NCBI RefSeq assembly: GCF_003182135.1
Contig: NZ_QGTL01000003.1
Coordinates: forward strand, 310,001 to 374,000
Length of the DNA: 64,000 nt
Source: Nocardia neocaledoniensis
GTDB lineage: Bacteria; Actinomycetota; Actinomycetes; Mycobacteriales; Mycobacteriaceae
Reading direction: 5' to 3'
In this document: piece after piece, positions 8,873-18,451 of the stretch
Layout of the letters: each line of letters opens with the position of its first letter
How positions within the stretch are numbered: position 1 is the stretch's first letter
Position numbers and translations under genes: made by a program
Notes under the pieces: generated by a model
What the model saw: the letters and a program-made list of their open reading frames with translations, nothing else
What the model was told of the DNA's origin: nothing
The model's database searches: none

Positions 8873-9459
8873 CCGTGGGGATGCGCCCGGCGACCCTGGG
8901 CGACCTACCGCTGATCTGCCGGCTGCGCGTGCAACGGACCGCATGGCTCACCACTCGCGGCTCCGATCAGTGGACGGTGGCCGGGCGCGGGCGGCCCATC
9001 GAGATCTTCGCAGGCGCCGTCGGCAGGGCCCTTGACGCGGGCGAGACCTGGATCGCCGAGGTCGACGGCGAGCCGGCGGGCACGATCACCGTCAACCATC
9101 GCGCCGATCCGGGGCTCTGGGCGCCGTGGGAGCTGGCCGAGTCGATGATCGTGCACTTCATGATCGTCGACCTGCACTTCGCGGGTCTGCAGATCGGGCA
9201 CCGGATGCTCGAGCACGCCGCCCGCCTCGCCGAGAAGAAGCACCGCGACTGGGTCCGGCTGGACGCCTGGACCTCCAATCGCGAGCTGCACGACTACTAC
9301 CGCAGGGCGGGCTTCACCCTGGCTCGCATCGCGGGTCCGCTGGCCAGCGGGCCGTCCTGCGCGCTGTTCGAACGGCGTACCGACAGCTGGCGGCCGCCCC
9401 CGGTGCGACGTCACCGCCGCACCGGCGCCCAGCCGCTGCTGGGCGGGCTGCCCGGTTAG
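8869..9459 (+). CDS. GNAT-family N-acetyltransferase
   Basis: 196 residues, with ATG overlapping the GntR stop by 4 bp. The N-terminus MRPATLGDLPLICRLR is a typical GNAT beta1-alpha1. Acetyl-CoA motif A is present in a degenerate form near IVDLHFAGLQIGHRMLEHA, and motif B is seen in LHDYYRRAGF. The substrate cannot be read from sequence. The last ~30 residues are basic and Pro-rich and probably disordered. The 3' end overlaps the 3' end of eccC by 4 bp in convergent orientation. Confidence 0.85.
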   Translation: MTVGMRPATLGDLPLICRLRVQRTAWLTTRGSDQWTVAGRGRPIEIFAGAVGRALDAGETWIAEVDGEPAGTITVNHRADPGLWAPWELAESMIVHFMIVDLHFAGLQIGHRMLEHAARLAEKKHRDWVRLDAWTSNRELHDYYRRAGFTLARIAGPLASGPSCALFERRTDSWRPPPVRRHRRTGAQPLLGGLPG

Positions 9460-12400
9460 AGCGGGGGCAGGTCGGCGATCTGGACCAGTTCGATGCCCTG
9501 GCTGCGCGAGACCAGGGTGCCGCGACCAGGTGGCATCTTGCTCGGGCGCACGTCGCCGATGAGTTTGCCCTCGTCCCGCGAGCCGCTCATGATCAGCGTC
9601 TGCACCGACAGGTTCTTCATGGCGCCGAGCACCGGGTCGTACAGCGCGCGGGACGCGCCACCGATGCGCCGGGTGACCACCAAGTGCAGGCCGATGTCGC
9701 GGGCCTGCGGCAGGTACTCGAGCAGCGGGGCGAACGGGTTGCCCGAACCGGTGACCACCATGTCGTAGTCGTCGACGACGACATAGATCTCCGGGCCCGA
9801 CCACCAACTGCGCTCCCGCAGCTGCTGCTGGGTGATGTCGGAGCCGGGGATCCGCTTGGCCAGATAGGCGGCGACCTCCTGGATCATCGGCCCGCACGTC
9901 TGCGACGAGGTGGAGTAGCCGGCCAGCTGGTCGCCCTCGAGCACACCGAGCATGGTGCGCCGGTAGTCGATCAGGATGACGCGCGCCTCGGAGGCGTCGG
10001 ACTGCTCGGCGATGCTCATCACGATGTTGCGCAGCAGCGTCGTCTTGCCGCATTCGACATCGGCGAAGGCCATGAAGTGCGGCTCGACGCCGAAATCGAG
10101 GATCAGCGGCTGCAATTCGGACTCGCCGAGACCGACGGCGACCTTCGTGCGGTCGAGCGTGACGCCCTGTTCCTTGGCGGCGGCCACGACCTGGTCGCGC
10201 GGGAAGCTCAGCGGGAGCATGCGCACCTCCGGCGCCCGCCTGCCCGGGTAGAGCGCGATGAGCTCTTCACGCGCCCTGGTGACGCCGTCGGCGATGGTCG
10301 ACGGGTCGGAGTCGGAGTCCAAGCGCGGCAGGGCGATCAGCATGTGCAGCTGGTCGGGGGTGAGGCCGCGACCCGGCCTGCCGACCGGAACCTGGTGCGC
10401 GGTGCGGCGATTCATCTCCGAGTCGCCGGGGTCGCCGAGGCGCAGTTCGAGCCTGGTGCCGATCTGGTCCTTGACCACCGGCCGGATCTCGGCCCAGCGG
10501 GAGGCGCCGATCATGAGGTGGACACCGAACGAGAGGCCCTGCGTCGCGATCGCGTTGATCAGCGGTTCGAGCATGTCGAACTCCTCGCGGATGGCGCCCC
10601 AGCCATCGATCACGAGGAACACGTCGCCGAACTGGTCGGCGGCCAGCGGGTCGCCGGGCGCGGCGGTGGTGCCGTTGATCTGCCTGGCCTCGAGCGCCGA
10701 GAACTTGCGCCTGCGGAACTCCGCCATCGATTCGATGCCGAGTTCGGCGAAGCGTTCCTCGCGCTGGCGCCTCAGGGTGGTGAGCTCGGCGATGGTGCGC
10801 CGCACCCGGTCACCGTCGAGCCGGCCGGCGACCGAACCGACGTGCGGGATCCCGACCAGACCGGCCATCGAACCGCCACCGAAGTCGAGGCAGTAGAACT
10901 GCACCTGTTCGGGGCTGTGCGTGGCGGCCGCGGCCAGGATGATCGTGCGCAGCGTGGTCGACTTGCCCGACTGCGGGCCACCGACCACGGCGACATTGCC
11001 CTGCGCGCCCGCGAGATTGATGGTGAGCACGTCGCGGCGCTGCTCGTAGGGCTTGTCGATGACGCCGATCGGCATCCACAGCTGACCGTGCCGGTTCACC
11101 GGCGAACGCCAGTCCGGGTCGGGCAGCAGCATGTCGGCGGTCGGCGACTCCTCCAGCGGCGGCAGCCACACCTCGTGGGCGGGGCGGCCGTGGCCGGTCA
11201 GTCGCTTGACGACCACGTCGAGCAGCGAGTCGGGAATGCCCTCCTCGCCGGTGGGCCCGCTGGGCGGGGGCGGCGGCAGCTCCGGGCGGCCGCGCAGGAT
11301 CGGGTCCTCGGTCTGCTCGGGCTCGACCTCGGTGACCTCGACCGGCGCGGCGGTGAACACCACGGGCCGCTGCCCGCCCACCGGCGCGCCGTCGTCGTCG
11401 ACGACCGTGCCGACCGGCGCGACGTACGGACCGGACACATAGCTGGCGTTGAACCGGAGCGGTTCGGACGCATCGCTTTTCAGGTAGCCGGCACCCGGCA
11501 CGCTGGGCAGGTGGTAGGCGTCGGTGATGCCGAGCACGGCGCGGGACTCGTTGGCCGAGAAGGTGCGCAGACCGATCCGGTAGGACAGGTGCGATTCCAG
11601 GCCGCGCAGCTTGTTCTCCTCGAGCCGCTGCGAGGCCAGCAGCAGGTGCACGTGCAGCGAGCGGCCGAGGCGGCCGATCATCACGAACAGTTCCGCGAAA
11701 TCCGGCTTCTGCGAGAGCAGTTCGGAGAACTCGTCGACCACGACGAACAGCGCGGGCAGCGGATCGAGCGGAACGCCGGCGGCCCTGGCCTTCTCGTAGT
11801 CGTTGACGTTGGCGTAGTTGCCCGCCGAGCGCAGTAGTTCCTGCCGGCGGTTCATCTCACCGGCCAGCGCGTCCTTCATGCGGTCGACGAGGGAGAGTTC
11901 GTCCTCGAGGTTGGTGATGACCGCGGCGACGTGCGGCAGCGAGTCCAGGCCGAGGAAGGTCGCGCCACCCTTGAAGTCGACCAGCACGAGGTTCAGCGCG
12001 TCCGGCGAGTGCGTGGTGACCAGCGAAAGCACCAGGGTGCGCAGGAATTCCGACTTGCCGGAACCGGTGGCGCCGATGCACAGGCCGTGCGGGCCCATGC
12101 CGTTCTCGGCCGACTCCTTGATATCGATCTCGACCGGGGTGCCGTCGGGGGTGATGCCGATCGGCACGCGCAGCCGCTCGCGCGCGGTACGCGGACGCCA
12201 CACCCTGGCCGGGTCGATCTGGGCCGCGTCGGGGATGCGCAGAAGCGCCATCAGGCCGGGGTCGCTGGTGGTGCCCTCGCCGAGGCTGACGATCTGCGCG
12301 GCCGTGGCGAGCCGGTAGCGGGCCAGCCCGCGGGCGAAGGCCTCCGCCTCGGCCACGCTGACCTCGTCGGCGGTGGCGAAGCGTTCCACCCCGGCGGCAC

Positions 12401-13517
12401 TGCGCGCGGAGACCGCGCCGTCGGCCACCACCAGCTGCAGGCCGCGGCGGGCCGCGAGGCCGTTCTCCGGTGCGGTCAGGTCGAGCACGGTCACCGAGTC
12501 GAGGCCCGATTCGCTGATGATGCGTTCGTTGCCGCTGATGTAGCCGTCGTCGATCACCACGACGATGTGCAGCCTGCCCTGGGTTGGCTGCGGGTTGCGC
12601 ATGAACCGGCCGCGTTCCATCAGCTCGGCCTGCAGCGCCGACTCGAGCTCACCGAGCGAGGTGTACATCATCCGCGCCGAGCCGAGCCCGTCGCGGACCG
12701 ACGGATGCTGCACGTGCGGAAGCCATTTCGCCCAGGCCCAGTGCGCGTCGGGATCGGCGCTGACGATGGCGACGACGAGATTGTCGGGGCCGTGGAAGGT
12801 GGTGAGCTCCATCAACATGGCCCGCACGAGCTCGCGGCCCTCGTCGAGGTCACCGCCGATGTTGATGGCGGGAAAGGCGCGCAGCGAGACCGCCGTCGGC
12901 AGTTCGTGCACCACCGAATGCGTGCGCACGAAGCGGCGCAGCGCCACGGTCGAGACCGGCTCGAGGTCCTCGAGCGGGCCGGTCTCGGGCCGGGCCAGCT
13001 TGGTGGCCAGGCGGTGGCTGCCGACGCCGACGCGCACGTGCCCGAAATCGGGGTCGTTGGGCCTGCGCTCCCACATGCGCCTGCTGCCGATGAGCGAGGG
13101 CAGGTCGGCGGGCTCGGGATGGCTCCAGCCGAGCGTCTCGAGCTGTTTGGTGCCGGTGCTGCGCACGTCCTTGCGCACCTGGTCGAGGTAGCGGAAGTAG
13201 TCCTTGCGTTCCTCGTTGAGCTCGACGGCGCGCTTGGGGCCGCCGCCTCGCATGCCCGCCATCATGCCGACCATCGACATGAGCATCATCATCGGGAACA
13301 TCATCATCATCGGATTGGCCAGCAGATTGCGGCCCATCGAGACCATCATCGCGATCATGCCGACCACCGCGACCACCATGATGACGGGCATCAGCTTCAT
13401 CATCAGCGGCGACGGGATGGCGCGCTGGATCTCCGGCGGCGGGGTGAGCGCGACTTCACCGCCCGGTGCGCGCGGCGGCGCGATCCGGGGGCGACGGACG
13501 AAACCTTCGGTTGCCAT
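9456..13517 (-). CDS. eccC: ESX type VII secretion ATPase EccC
   Basis: 1353 residues, the usual size for a fused EccC. The frame is open far upstream, but ATG at 13517 starts the conserved MATEGFVRRPRIAPPRAPGG region, has GAGGG upstream and lies 11 bp from the mycP stop. Two Met-rich membrane segments lie within about residues 40-95. Three FtsK/SpoIIIE-type ATPase domains follow with P-loops GATGSGKS (near 485), GGPQSGKS (near 850) and DVECGKTT (near 1155). EccC recognises substrate signals and powers export at the inner membrane. Third gene of eccD-mycP-eccC. Confidence 0.96.
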   Translation of the reverse strand: MATEGFVRRPRIAPPRAPGGEVALTPPPEIQRAIPSPLMMKLMPVIMVVAVVGMIAMMVSMGRNLLANPMMMMFPMMMLMSMVGMMAGMRGGGPKRAVELNEERKDYFRYLDQVRKDVRSTGTKQLETLGWSHPEPADLPSLIGSRRMWERRPNDPDFGHVRVGVGSHRLATKLARPETGPLEDLEPVSTVALRRFVRTHSVVHELPTAVSLRAFPAINIGGDLDEGRELVRAMLMELTTFHGPDNLVVAIVSADPDAHWAWAKWLPHVQHPSVRDGLGSARMMYTSLGELESALQAELMERGRFMRNPQPTQGRLHIVVVIDDGYISGNERIISESGLDSVTVLDLTAPENGLAARRGLQLVVADGAVSARSAAGVERFATADEVSVAEAEAFARGLARYRLATAAQIVSLGEGTTSDPGLMALLRIPDAAQIDPARVWRPRTARERLRVPIGITPDGTPVEIDIKESAENGMGPHGLCIGATGSGKSEFLRTLVLSLVTTHSPDALNLVLVDFKGGATFLGLDSLPHVAAVITNLEDELSLVDRMKDALAGEMNRRQELLRSAGNYANVNDYEKARAAGVPLDPLPALFVVVDEFSELLSQKPDFAELFVMIGRLGRSLHVHLLLASQRLEENKLRGLESHLSYRIGLRTFSANESRAVLGITDAYHLPSVPGAGYLKSDASEPLRFNASYVSGPYVAPVGTVVDDDGAPVGGQRPVVFTAAPVEVTEVEPEQTEDPILRGRPELPPPPPSGPTGEEGIPDSLLDVVVKRLTGHGRPAHEVWLPPLEESPTADMLLPDPDWRSPVNRHGQLWMPIGVIDKPYEQRRDVLTINLAGAQGNVAVVGGPQSGKSTTLRTIILAAAATHSPEQVQFYCLDFGGGSMAGLVGIPHVGSVAGRLDGDRVRRTIAELTTLRRQREERFAELGIESMAEFRRRKFSALEARQINGTTAAPGDPLAADQFGDVFLVIDGWGAIREEFDMLEPLINAIATQGLSFGVHLMIGASRWAEIRPVVKDQIGTRLELRLGDPGDSEMNRRTAHQVPVGRPGRGLTPDQLHMLIALPRLDSDSDPSTIADGVTRAREELIALYPGRRAPEVRMLPLSFPRDQVVAAAKEQGVTLDRTKVAVGLGESELQPLILDFGVEPHFMAFADVECGKTTLLRNIVMSIAEQSDASEARVILIDYRRTMLGVLEGDQLAGYSTSSQTCGPMIQEVAAYLAKRIPGSDITQQQLRERSWWSGPEIYVVVDDYDMVVTGSGNPFAPLLEYLPQARDIGLHLVVTRRIGGASRALYDPVLGAMKNLSVQTLIMSGSRDEGKLIGDVRPSKMPPGRGTLVSRSQGIELVQIADLPPL

Positions 13518-13528
13518 CGATCCCTCTA

Positions 13529-14938
13529 CTACTCGAATTCCTGGTTCAGATCGGCACTGCGCCTGCGGAACGGAAAGGCGAACGCGGCGCCGATTCCCAA
13601 GGCCGCCAACAGGGTCAGCGATCCGGCGATGGCGACCTGGCGCGGTCGCTGATCCGGTTCCGGCGCCTCGTACGGCGCGGCGATCGGATGCCCGACGTCG
13701 GCGCCCTTGCTCGGCGGTTCGTCGGCCAGCGGCGCGGTGAGCGCGGCCAGCGGGTCGATCAGGCCCGCGCCGATGGCGTCGTCGCGGCCGCGACCGGGCG
13801 CGTGCGCGGTGCGGGTGATCCGCTCGATCACCTGCTGCGCGGACAGTTCCGGATAGCGCGACCGGATCAGCGCGGCCAGCCCGGCGACATACGGTGCGGC
13901 GAAACTGGTTCCGTCGACCGGCTGCACGCCGTCCATCGTCTGCACGCCGTCGACCAGGCCGGTGCCGCCGGGCTTGCTGTCCAGCGACACGATGTTGCGG
14001 CCGATCGCGGCCGCCCCGACCCACGGTCCGCGCAGCGACAGCGCCGAAGGTTTGCCGTCGGCGTCGACCGAGCCGACCGAGAGCACATACGGGGTGAACC
14101 AGGCGGGCGACGGCACGGTGGTCACCGAGCTCCAGCCGCTGCCCTCGTTCTGGTTCTGGCACGGGCCGCCCTGCTCCACATTGCCCGCGGCCGCGACGAC
14201 CACCACATTGCGGTCGTACGCGTACTTCACGGCGGCGCCGAGCGCGGCGTCGGCGGTGTTGGAACCGGCTGCGGTGCAGGCGACTTCGGAGATGTTGATC
14301 ACCGTCGCGCCCATGTCGACCGCGCGGACCACGGCGCCGGCGAGGGTGAGCACGCTGCCGTAGCCGTCGCTGCGCAGGGCGCCGTCCTCCTTCACCGAGC
14401 CCTGCCGGTCCTTGCGGTCGTAGGCGAGGCTGAGCTGACGGATGGCGAGGATCTCCGCCTCGGGCGCCACCCCGACGAACGCGTCGTCGGGCGACGGGCG
14501 GGCGGCGATGATGCCCGCCACCAGGGTGCCGTGCCCGTCGCAGTCGACGGTGCCGTCGGAATCGCTGACGTAGTCGCCGCCCGCCTGCAGCGCGGGCAGG
14601 CGCGGATGCCGATTGACGCCGGTGTCGATCACCGCCACCTTCTGTCCGGCGCCGCGGCTGAACTGCCAGGCCGAGGGCAGGTCGAGGACGCGCTGCGACA
14701 TCGGCGGCTCGCTGGGCGGGCTGCCCCGCAGCACCGGTTCGGCGCACAGCTCACGCTGTTCGGTCGCCTCGAGCGGCGCGGGTCTGCCGCTGAGCGCGAG
14801 CGCCGCGTCGAGCGCCCCCGGGTCGATGCGCGGTGGCGCGATGGCGCCGGCGGGCGCCGGGAACCCGGCGACCGCGCCGAGCACGGTCGCCGCGCAGGTC
14901 AGCCGGAACAGCGCGCGGCGCACGGGTACCCGCGTCAT
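13529..14938 (-). CDS. mycP: Mycosin MycP, membrane-anchored subtilisin-like protease of the ESX system
   Basis: 469 residues. ATG at 14938 overlaps the eccD stop (ATGA) and begins a classic signal peptide (MTRVPVRRALFRL, then an Ala-rich core). The subtilase triad is visible: Asp in VAVIDTGVN (near 103), His in DGHGTLVAG (near 135) and Ser in GTSFAAPYVAGL (near 344). A C-terminal membrane segment (VAIAGSLTLLAALGIGAAF) and basic tail anchor it. Mycosins are required for stability of the ESX complex and process some substrates. Coupling to eccD and 11 bp spacing to eccC mark an operon. Confidence 0.96.
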   Translation of the reverse strand: MTRVPVRRALFRLTCAATVLGAVAGFPAPAGAIAPPRIDPGALDAALALSGRPAPLEATEQRELCAEPVLRGSPPSEPPMSQRVLDLPSAWQFSRGAGQKVAVIDTGVNRHPRLPALQAGGDYVSDSDGTVDCDGHGTLVAGIIAARPSPDDAFVGVAPEAEILAIRQLSLAYDRKDRQGSVKEDGALRSDGYGSVLTLAGAVVRAVDMGATVINISEVACTAAGSNTADAALGAAVKYAYDRNVVVVAAAGNVEQGGPCQNQNEGSGWSSVTTVPSPAWFTPYVLSVGSVDADGKPSALSLRGPWVGAAAIGRNIVSLDSKPGGTGLVDGVQTMDGVQPVDGTSFAAPYVAGLAALIRSRYPELSAQQVIERITRTAHAPGRGRDDAIGAGLIDPLAALTAPLADEPPSKGADVGHPIAAPYEAPEPDQRPRQVAIAGSLTLLAALGIGAAFAFPFRRRSADLNQEFE

Positions 14939-16395
14939 ATGTTGCGGGCGGTCGAGTACACATCCATGACCCACAGCGCGAGCGGGACCATCGTGATGAT
15001 CAGCAGGTACTCGAAGATCTCGATCATCCGCCTGGTCACCGGGGTCACCTCGACGTGCGGGCCGATCACGCCGAACCCGATGACACCGCCCGCCGTCACC
15101 AACAGCAGTGCCACCGCGACGAATTCGAGCGCGTCGTGGCCGAGCCCGAGGCCGGTGAGCAGGGCGAGCACGGTGAGCGCGCCCGCGGAGATCAGGGTGG
15201 CGGCCTGAACCAGGTCGGCGTAGGAACGTCCGCGCAGGCACAGCACGATCGCGGTGACCGCGGCCAGGGCCACGCCACCGGAATGGAACGGACCGAACGG
15301 GTCGGCCGCCCCGACCGCGCCGACGAGCGCGGCCAGCGCGCAGGCCACGACGAGGCCGGTCTGGATCTGGTTGGCCACGCGCGCCCGCTCGCCGAGCCCG
15401 GCGGCCGAGGGCAGCGCGATCGCGCCGACCGCGCCGATGCCCTCGATGGTCGGACGCTGTTCGTGGTCGGCCGGATCGATCGCCCCGCCCGCGGTCGGCA
15501 CCGGCGGAATCGGCAGCCTGGCCGTCACCGCGGCGAGGCGCGGCACCGACGACAGCAGGATCACCGCGGCGACGAGCACGCCGGCGAAAAGCTTGGCCAG
15601 ACCCGGATGCCAGATCAGATAGATCGTCCCGGCCACCGCGCCGAACACGCTGAGCGTGATCGCGGCGGCGAACAGACCGGCCCCGATGCCGGTGACGCGA
15701 TATCCGATCACCGCGGTGACCAGCAGCACCACGCTGCCGAGCAGCACGTTGCCCGCCCCGAGCTGGCCGGGCACCACCAGCGCGCCGCCGCCGAACATCA
15801 GCAGCAGCGCGTCCAGCGAAAGCCAGTTGGCGGTAATCGGATCCGTGAACTTGCGGGCGGCGATACCGGCCGCGGCCGAGGCCGCGATACCGGTGCCGAG
15901 CAGCGCGAAGGCGGGGACCAGTGGGTCGCTGTCGGCGCGCGACACGGCGAGCAGCACGAGCGCGGCGAGGATCGCCACGGTCGCCAGGATCAGACCGGTC
16001 CAGCGCGCGGCCGAGCCCGACCAGCCGCGGAACTCGCCTGCGGTGAGCCGGGATACGGCGTCGATGACGTCGTCGAAGAGCGCGGGCGACTCCTTGCGGG
16101 TCACCGGGCTCAGGACCAGCAGCTCGCCGTCGTAGACCTCGGCCTCGGTGAGGGTGCGGCTCGGTGCGAGGGGGTCCTGGCCGAGCCGGGCCAGCGTCCA
16201 GTGCTGGGCGCGGACCGGGGCGGAGTCCTCGTCTCCGTCCGGCAGGCGCGGATCCCGCGATCGGATCAGCGCCACCAGATCGCCGATGAATCCGGCGATC
16301 GGGACCGTGGCGGGCAGGCCGATGTCGAGCTGCGTATCACCCCCGATCACTGAAACTCGGCATAGTTCGGGCTCATTGCCTAACAACGTCGACAC
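14935..16395 (-). CDS. eccD: ESX membrane channel component EccD
   Basis: 486 residues from a GTG start behind GAGAG. The N-terminal ~95 residues are the ubiquitin-like (YukD) domain, starting with the family-typical LCRVSVIGGDTQLDIGLPA. The remainder is about eleven hydrophobic helices with short loops, as in EccD, the central membrane protein of the ESX translocon. First gene of eccD-mycP-eccC. A 157-bp region separates it from divergent eccA and must hold both promoters. Confidence 0.95.
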   Translation of the reverse strand: MSTLLGNEPELCRVSVIGGDTQLDIGLPATVPIAGFIGDLVALIRSRDPRLPDGDEDSAPVRAQHWTLARLGQDPLAPSRTLTEAEVYDGELLVLSPVTRKESPALFDDVIDAVSRLTAGEFRGWSGSAARWTGLILATVAILAALVLLAVSRADSDPLVPAFALLGTGIAASAAAGIAARKFTDPITANWLSLDALLLMFGGGALVVPGQLGAGNVLLGSVVLLVTAVIGYRVTGIGAGLFAAAITLSVFGAVAGTIYLIWHPGLAKLFAGVLVAAVILLSSVPRLAAVTARLPIPPVPTAGGAIDPADHEQRPTIEGIGAVGAIALPSAAGLGERARVANQIQTGLVVACALAALVGAVGAADPFGPFHSGGVALAAVTAIVLCLRGRSYADLVQAATLISAGALTVLALLTGLGLGHDALEFVAVALLLVTAGGVIGFGVIGPHVEVTPVTRRMIEIFEYLLIITMVPLALWVMDVYSTARNI

Positions 16396-16552
16396 CAGTG
16401 ATGAACTCTCAGTCGTAGCTGACTACTTCCGTTGCGACCACACGGCAGCGTTACCTAATCTAACGGACAGGGCAAACCGGCGCGATCGAAGTGCTTCCGC
16501 CGGATTGAACACCAGCTGTCCACCAGACGAAGATTTCGGGGTTCGACACCAC

Positions 16553-18394
16553 ATGCCAGATATTCGCCAGGCTCAGCGCGCCTTCGACGCGGGCGTCCTC
16601 TCGCTCGGTCTGTCCATCGACGGTCAGGAATCCGCGCGGGACGACGAGTACGCGAAGCTGGCCTTCCAGCGCGCGACGGAATGGGATTCGTCGATGTGTG
16701 ACGCGTGGCTGGGCCGCGCGGCGGCGGGCGAGGTGACCAAGGAGGTGCTGTTCAATCTGCACCGCACCAGCCTCGATTCGCTCGGCCGGGAGCAGCGCAG
16801 GCTGGGTCTGGCGCCGCGCGCCATGGCGGGGCGGTTCCTGCCCGGGCTCTACATCGACTACCCCCTGGCCGGCCTCACCGAGATCTGGCTGGCGTGGGCT
16901 TCGCAGCTGATCGCCGACAAGGACTACGACCAGGCCGAGCAGGTCCTCGACGAGCTGGCCAAGTTGCGCGCGGGCCGCGTAGACGATCCGGACAAGGCGA
17001 TCGACGACCGGATCTGCGCCTACATCCGCGGCATCCTGCACTACAACACGCAGCGCTGGCCCGACGTGATGACCGTGCTCGCCGGTTCCGAGGACTGGAA
17101 GGACCCGTACCTGGCCACCGGCGCCAATGTCATGGTCGGCACGGCCTGCGCGCAGCTCGGTCTGTTCGGCGAGGCGATCCGGCGCATGGAACAGGCCGAG
17201 GCGGGCCCGATTCCGTCGGCCAAGTTCACCGCCATGTACAACCGCGGCCTGTGCCTGCGCGAGGCGGGCAACGAAGCCGAGGCGCAGAAGCTGTTCGAGC
17301 AGGTGTACTCGCAGCTCCCCGATTTCGCGGCCAACACCTCGGCCATGCGCGACCGCACCTTCCGCATCGTGGTCACCAGCCGCGAGGTGATCGACGCGCG
17401 CACCGACAAGTGGGATCCCACCTCGGCGCCGACGCTGGCCTCGATGAACGAGGCCGCCGCGGAGGACCGCGCCAAGACCGTGCTCGCCGAGGCGCGCGCG
17501 CAGCTCGACAAGCAGGTCGGCCTCGCCTCGGTGAAGAACCAGGTGGCCAAGCTGCAGTCCTCGGCGCAGCTGGCCAAGATCCGCGCGGGCAAGGGCCTGT
17601 CGAGCCAGTCGCGCGGCCAGCACTTGGCCTTCACCGGCCCGCCCGGCACCGGTAAGACCACCATCGCGCGCGTGGTCGCCAAGATCTACTGCGGTGTCGG
17701 ACTGTTGAAGACCGACAAGGTGGTCGAGGCCAAGCGCGTCGACTTCGTCAGCCAGAACCTCGGTGGCACCGCCATCAAGACCGAGAAGCTGATCGACAGC
17801 GCCATGGACGGCGTGCTGTTCATCGATGAGGCGTACACGCTGATCCAGACCGGTCTCTCCGGCGGTGACGCGTTCGGCCGCGAAGCGGTGGACACCCTGC
17901 TGGCCCGCATGGAGAACGACCGCGACCGGCTCGTGGTGATCATCGCCGGCTACGACGGCGAGATCGACCGCCTGCTCGCCGCCAACGACGGTCTGGCCTC
18001 CCGCTTCGCCAAGCGCCTGCAGTTCCCCTCCTACACCGCCGAGGAGCTCGGCCAGATCGGTGAGATCGTCGCGGGCAGCCGGGATTCGCAGCTCTCCCCC
18101 GCCGCGCTGGAGACGCTGATCGAGACCTGCCGTCACCTCTACGACATGGAGAGCACCGATCAGAGCGGGCAGCCGCGCCGCGGTGTCGACCTGGCCGGCA
18201 ACGGCCGCTTCATCCGCAATGTCATCGAGGCCGCCGAGGAGGAGCGCGAGTTCCGGCTGGCCAACACCGACGGGATCGACCTGGCCGAGGTCGACGACGA
18301 CGTGCTCATGCGGATCGAGGAGCCCGACATGCGCACCGCGCTCACCAGCATCGTCGCCACCCTCAATGTGGGACAGCTGCCGAACCTGTCCTGA
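16553..18394 (+). CDS. eccA: ESX cytosolic AAA+ ATPase EccA
   Basis: 613 residues from ATG at 16553 (MPDIRQAQRAFDAG). The frame is open further upstream, but that would run into eccD and lacks the family pattern. The N-terminal ~300 residues are TPR-like helical repeats; the C-terminal half is a CbbX-type AAA+ module with Walker A GPPGTGKTT (near 363) and Walker B VLFIDEAYTL (near 423). EccA helps release EspG from PE/PPE proteins and supports secretion. It stands alone on the plus strand, convergent with eccB, and is followed at once by a perfect hairpin terminator. Confidence 0.94.
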   Translation: MPDIRQAQRAFDAGVLSLGLSIDGQESARDDEYAKLAFQRATEWDSSMCDAWLGRAAAGEVTKEVLFNLHRTSLDSLGREQRRLGLAPRAMAGRFLPGLYIDYPLAGLTEIWLAWASQLIADKDYDQAEQVLDELAKLRAGRVDDPDKAIDDRICAYIRGILHYNTQRWPDVMTVLAGSEDWKDPYLATGANVMVGTACAQLGLFGEAIRRMEQAEAGPIPSAKFTAMYNRGLCLREAGNEAEAQKLFEQVYSQLPDFAANTSAMRDRTFRIVVTSREVIDARTDKWDPTSAPTLASMNEAAAEDRAKTVLAEARAQLDKQVGLASVKNQVAKLQSSAQLAKIRAGKGLSSQSRGQHLAFTGPPGTGKTTIARVVAKIYCGVGLLKTDKVVEAKRVDFVSQNLGGTAIKTEKLIDSAMDGVLFIDEAYTLIQTGLSGGDAFGREAVDTLLARMENDRDRLVVIIAGYDGEIDRLLAANDGLASRFAKRLQFPSYTAEELGQIGEIVAGSRDSQLSPAALETLIETCRHLYDMESTDQSGQPRRGVDLAGNGRFIRNVIEAAEEEREFRLANTDGIDLAEVDDDVLMRIEEPDMRTALTSIVATLNVGQLPNLS

Positions 18395-18401
18395 CCGCCG
18401 A

Positions 18402-18448
18402 CGACACGGGGCCGGGCGCGTATTCCGCGCCCGGCCCCGTGTCGTTTT
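18402..18448 (+). terminator. Rho-independent terminator between convergent eccA and eccB
   Basis: A perfect 19-bp stem (CGACACGGGGCCGGGCGCG at 18402-18420 with its complement at 18426-18444) encloses a 5-nt TATTC loop and is followed by TTTT on the plus strand. It lies 8 bp after the eccA stop and just before the eccB stop on the other strand. Confidence 0.9.
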
Positions 18449-18451
18449 CGG

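Noticed and set aside
9126..11837. 903-codon plus-strand frame opposite eccC
   Set aside because: It begins inside the GNAT gene in another frame and runs antisense to the EccC ATPase domains; no recognisable content.
13518..14747. Extension of eccC to a 1763-codon protein
   Set aside because: The extra 410 codons overlap mycP on the same strand in another frame. ATG at 13517 has a ribosome site and the conserved EccC start.
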